Positions 62,101 to 64,000 of a stretch of DNA of 64,000 nucleotides are shown one piece after another. Both the position numbers and the translations under genes were made by a program. The stretch comes from Hymenolepis diminuta (taxonomy: Eukaryota; Platyhelminthes; Cestoda; Cyclophyllidea; Hymenolepididae): NCBI GenBank assembly GCA_900708905.1, contig CAADRB010000018.1:935245-999244 (forward strand). The letters are read 5' to 3'. Each line of letters starts with the position of its first letter. The first letter of the stretch is position 1. The notes under the pieces are model-generated. The model was given only the letters and a program-made list of their open reading frames with translations, had not been told where the DNA came from and made no database searches.

Positions 62101-64000
62101 AATTTCAATATCGCTCTACTTTCTGGTCCACGCATTGATTCCCATATTTTGTATTCAAACAATATCAGTTTAGCAAAATTGGTTGTATCCCACTAGTTCT
62201 TCAAATTGAATATTGTAGTGTAATGATCAATTTATATCAATAATCTCTTTTTAATATATGAATCCCAAGGAATGTAAATACATCGAGTCCTATAGGGATA
62301 GGAAATTATCTACAATGTGCATTCTGTGATTGATAGATGACCATTAATTAATCCATGACCTTGTCTACCACGAACGTCTTTTTATAGATCCCAAGATGTA
62401 CTTCTTATGCTGTCCTTTTTTACGGAAAAGTACATTAGGAGAGCATCATGCAGTAGTTAGAGGGTATAAAGCTTTTTCGATATAACGAGAATATGGGGGA
62501 CTACATTATCCTAAATTGTTATTTTATGACCTCCGGTTAAATTAAAAATATTTGCGTATACTTTAAAAGTATATTCATTTATGTAAATATTTTTGGATAG
62601 TTCAAAGTAATTTAAATACTCGTAACGCGTTTGTTTAGCTTTAAGTTCATACCAAATAAAACCAATACTTAATGTAAAAGTACAGGGAATCTTAGCATTA
62701 AGTTTGTTTAGCTTAAAGAGTTATAGCCTTTTGAACCTTTAACTAATTTATAAATTAAGTGATTTTGAAGTTAAAAAGAGAGGAATTACACTTAAATTAG
62801 GAGAACAGAATACTAAATTACAAAAAATTAATACATGATCTTTTAGCTAATTTAGTAGAACTAATATTCCATAGTATTTCTTTTCAACAGAAGGAAAATG
62901 CCGATTTTACCACGATTTTATTTAAAAATTAATTTAATAAATTCTGCTATTACCAAGGTGCTTATTAATAATATATGTCTGGGAGGTGAAGATTTTTGCA
63001 TAACTCGAATTCCATTTATACACCTTTCACTCTACGCAACTCGTGGAAATTCGAAATTAAAAAAAACAAATTTAATTTCCTCTCGCCCAAACATTTCTCT
63101 CGACTTTTAACATAAGATATGATATTGCCTATAAGTAAACTGATATTTAGTTTATCAAGAGAGGACTATCATTTTAATGAAAAATAAATAGCAAGAATTT
63201 CTTATCGAAAGCATACTATTAAATGTACTTTATTCTCTTCCTAAGAGCGCACCTTTATGAGATTTTTGTAAAGGTAGCCGTAAGGTAGAGTGCGTTAGTA
63301 ACTAACTAATCTGGTTTCTCGGCTTATGATCGTGTGGAGTTGTCACAAGACCAATTGGGAAAAATTACTACGATTATCTTGAGATGAGACTCAAACCTGG
63401 GACCCGATGAACCAAAGCAACTATAATGCCTTCAAAAATTTAAAGTTTTAAGCAAACTTGTTCCATTTCGTTCATTTAAGCTTAGCTTTTGCCATTATAC
63501 CGCAGAGAAGTAAGATAAAACCCGTCCAATAGGTCCAAGTTAAGCACTTTAGAAAATTAATAAATAACATAATTCTCATTATTGGAAAAATAAATTAAAT
63601 CATTTTTCGATAATCAAATGAATGAGATATTTGAGATATTTATCAATTTTTGACGGAGAATGCATGCTCATTATGACAAGTTGCCTAAAAATAGTTGCAG
63701 TCTTAAACGTTATTTTATTTAAAAAATCTATTTTTTGTTCCGAATTAATTTTGATTGCTATCACTTAATTACTTAAAACCTAGTTCTTCGCTTCCACATC
63801 AAAGCAGTAAAAGTCAAAACCAATTGTAAACATAAATGTGCATAATACTTCTAAATTTTTCGGGAACTATTTTATCAGATATTACTTTTAATAACATCTT
63901 CTTTTGTAATCAGGTGTACTTTATAATTAAAGATGGATAATTAATTGTTAACCGTAGGATAAAATATTTCCATGCTATTCAATAAAACATAAAATCTGGT
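59120..64000. other. Gene desert, part 5
   Basis: No gene recognised to the window end. At 63350-63420 the minus strand has GGGTCCCAGGTTTGAGTCTC, which contains a near-consensus RNA polymerase III B box (GGTTTGAGTCT), but the A box and arms of a tRNA are missing; probably another SINE remnant. Confidence 0.45.
63355..63420 (-). repeat. Possible SINE remnant with a B box
   Basis: B-box-like GGTTTGAGTCT on the minus strand; no foldable tRNA around it. Confidence 0.3.

Noticed and set aside
63355..63420. Intact tRNA gene
   Set aside because: Only a B box is visible; no acceptor stem or anticodon arm can be folded.
1..64000. CRISPR arrays, bacterial operons, rRNA
   Set aside because: The window is eukaryotic with spliced genes; no regularly spaced repeats or rRNA blocks were seen.

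Overview
The window looks like nuclear DNA from a flatworm, most likely a tapeworm, in an AT-rich draft assembly with two runs of N. Three things point that way. The protein-coding genes have very short introns: 35 nt in the ADSL gene and two of 36 nt in the TMEM35B-like gene, a size class known in cestodes. The base composition is AT-rich. There are decayed mariner copies and tRNA-like SINE copies. The species call is inference; a Hymenolepis-like cestode would fit the low GC.

Layout. Positions 1677-10965 (+) hold a complete adenylosuccinate lyase gene, 8 exons and 479 aa. Its third intron carries a decayed non-LTR retrotransposon endonuclease fragment. Positions 11527-12815 are a decayed mariner with near-perfect terminal repeats and a TA duplication. 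Positions 15.2-16.3 kb form a repeat island broken by a 217-base gap. Positions 17839-18330 (+) encode a 139-aa four-helix membrane protein of the TMEM35B type. Two tRNA-derived SINE copies lie at 20.1 and 22.2 kb. Positions 26335-28863 (+) are a full-length, intronless kindlin (fermitin) of 842 aa. The remaining 35 kb is a gene desert with no confidently recognised gene. It holds a second mariner (42747-44261) interrupted by a foreign segment and a 74-base gap, one more tRNA-like SINE, an isolated repeat copy at 59 kb, and short hairpins and microsatellites.

The three genes are all on the + strand but are not functionally linked. ADSL acts in purine synthesis, kindlin activates integrins, and the TMEM35B-like protein is a small membrane protein. 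The most useful results are the fully resolved micro-intron gene models, the kindlin that lacks introns and has Ser in place of Gln in the integrin-binding QW pair, and the nested repeat in mariner copy 2, which shares sequence with the repeat flanking the other assembly gap. I found no clearly new biological system.
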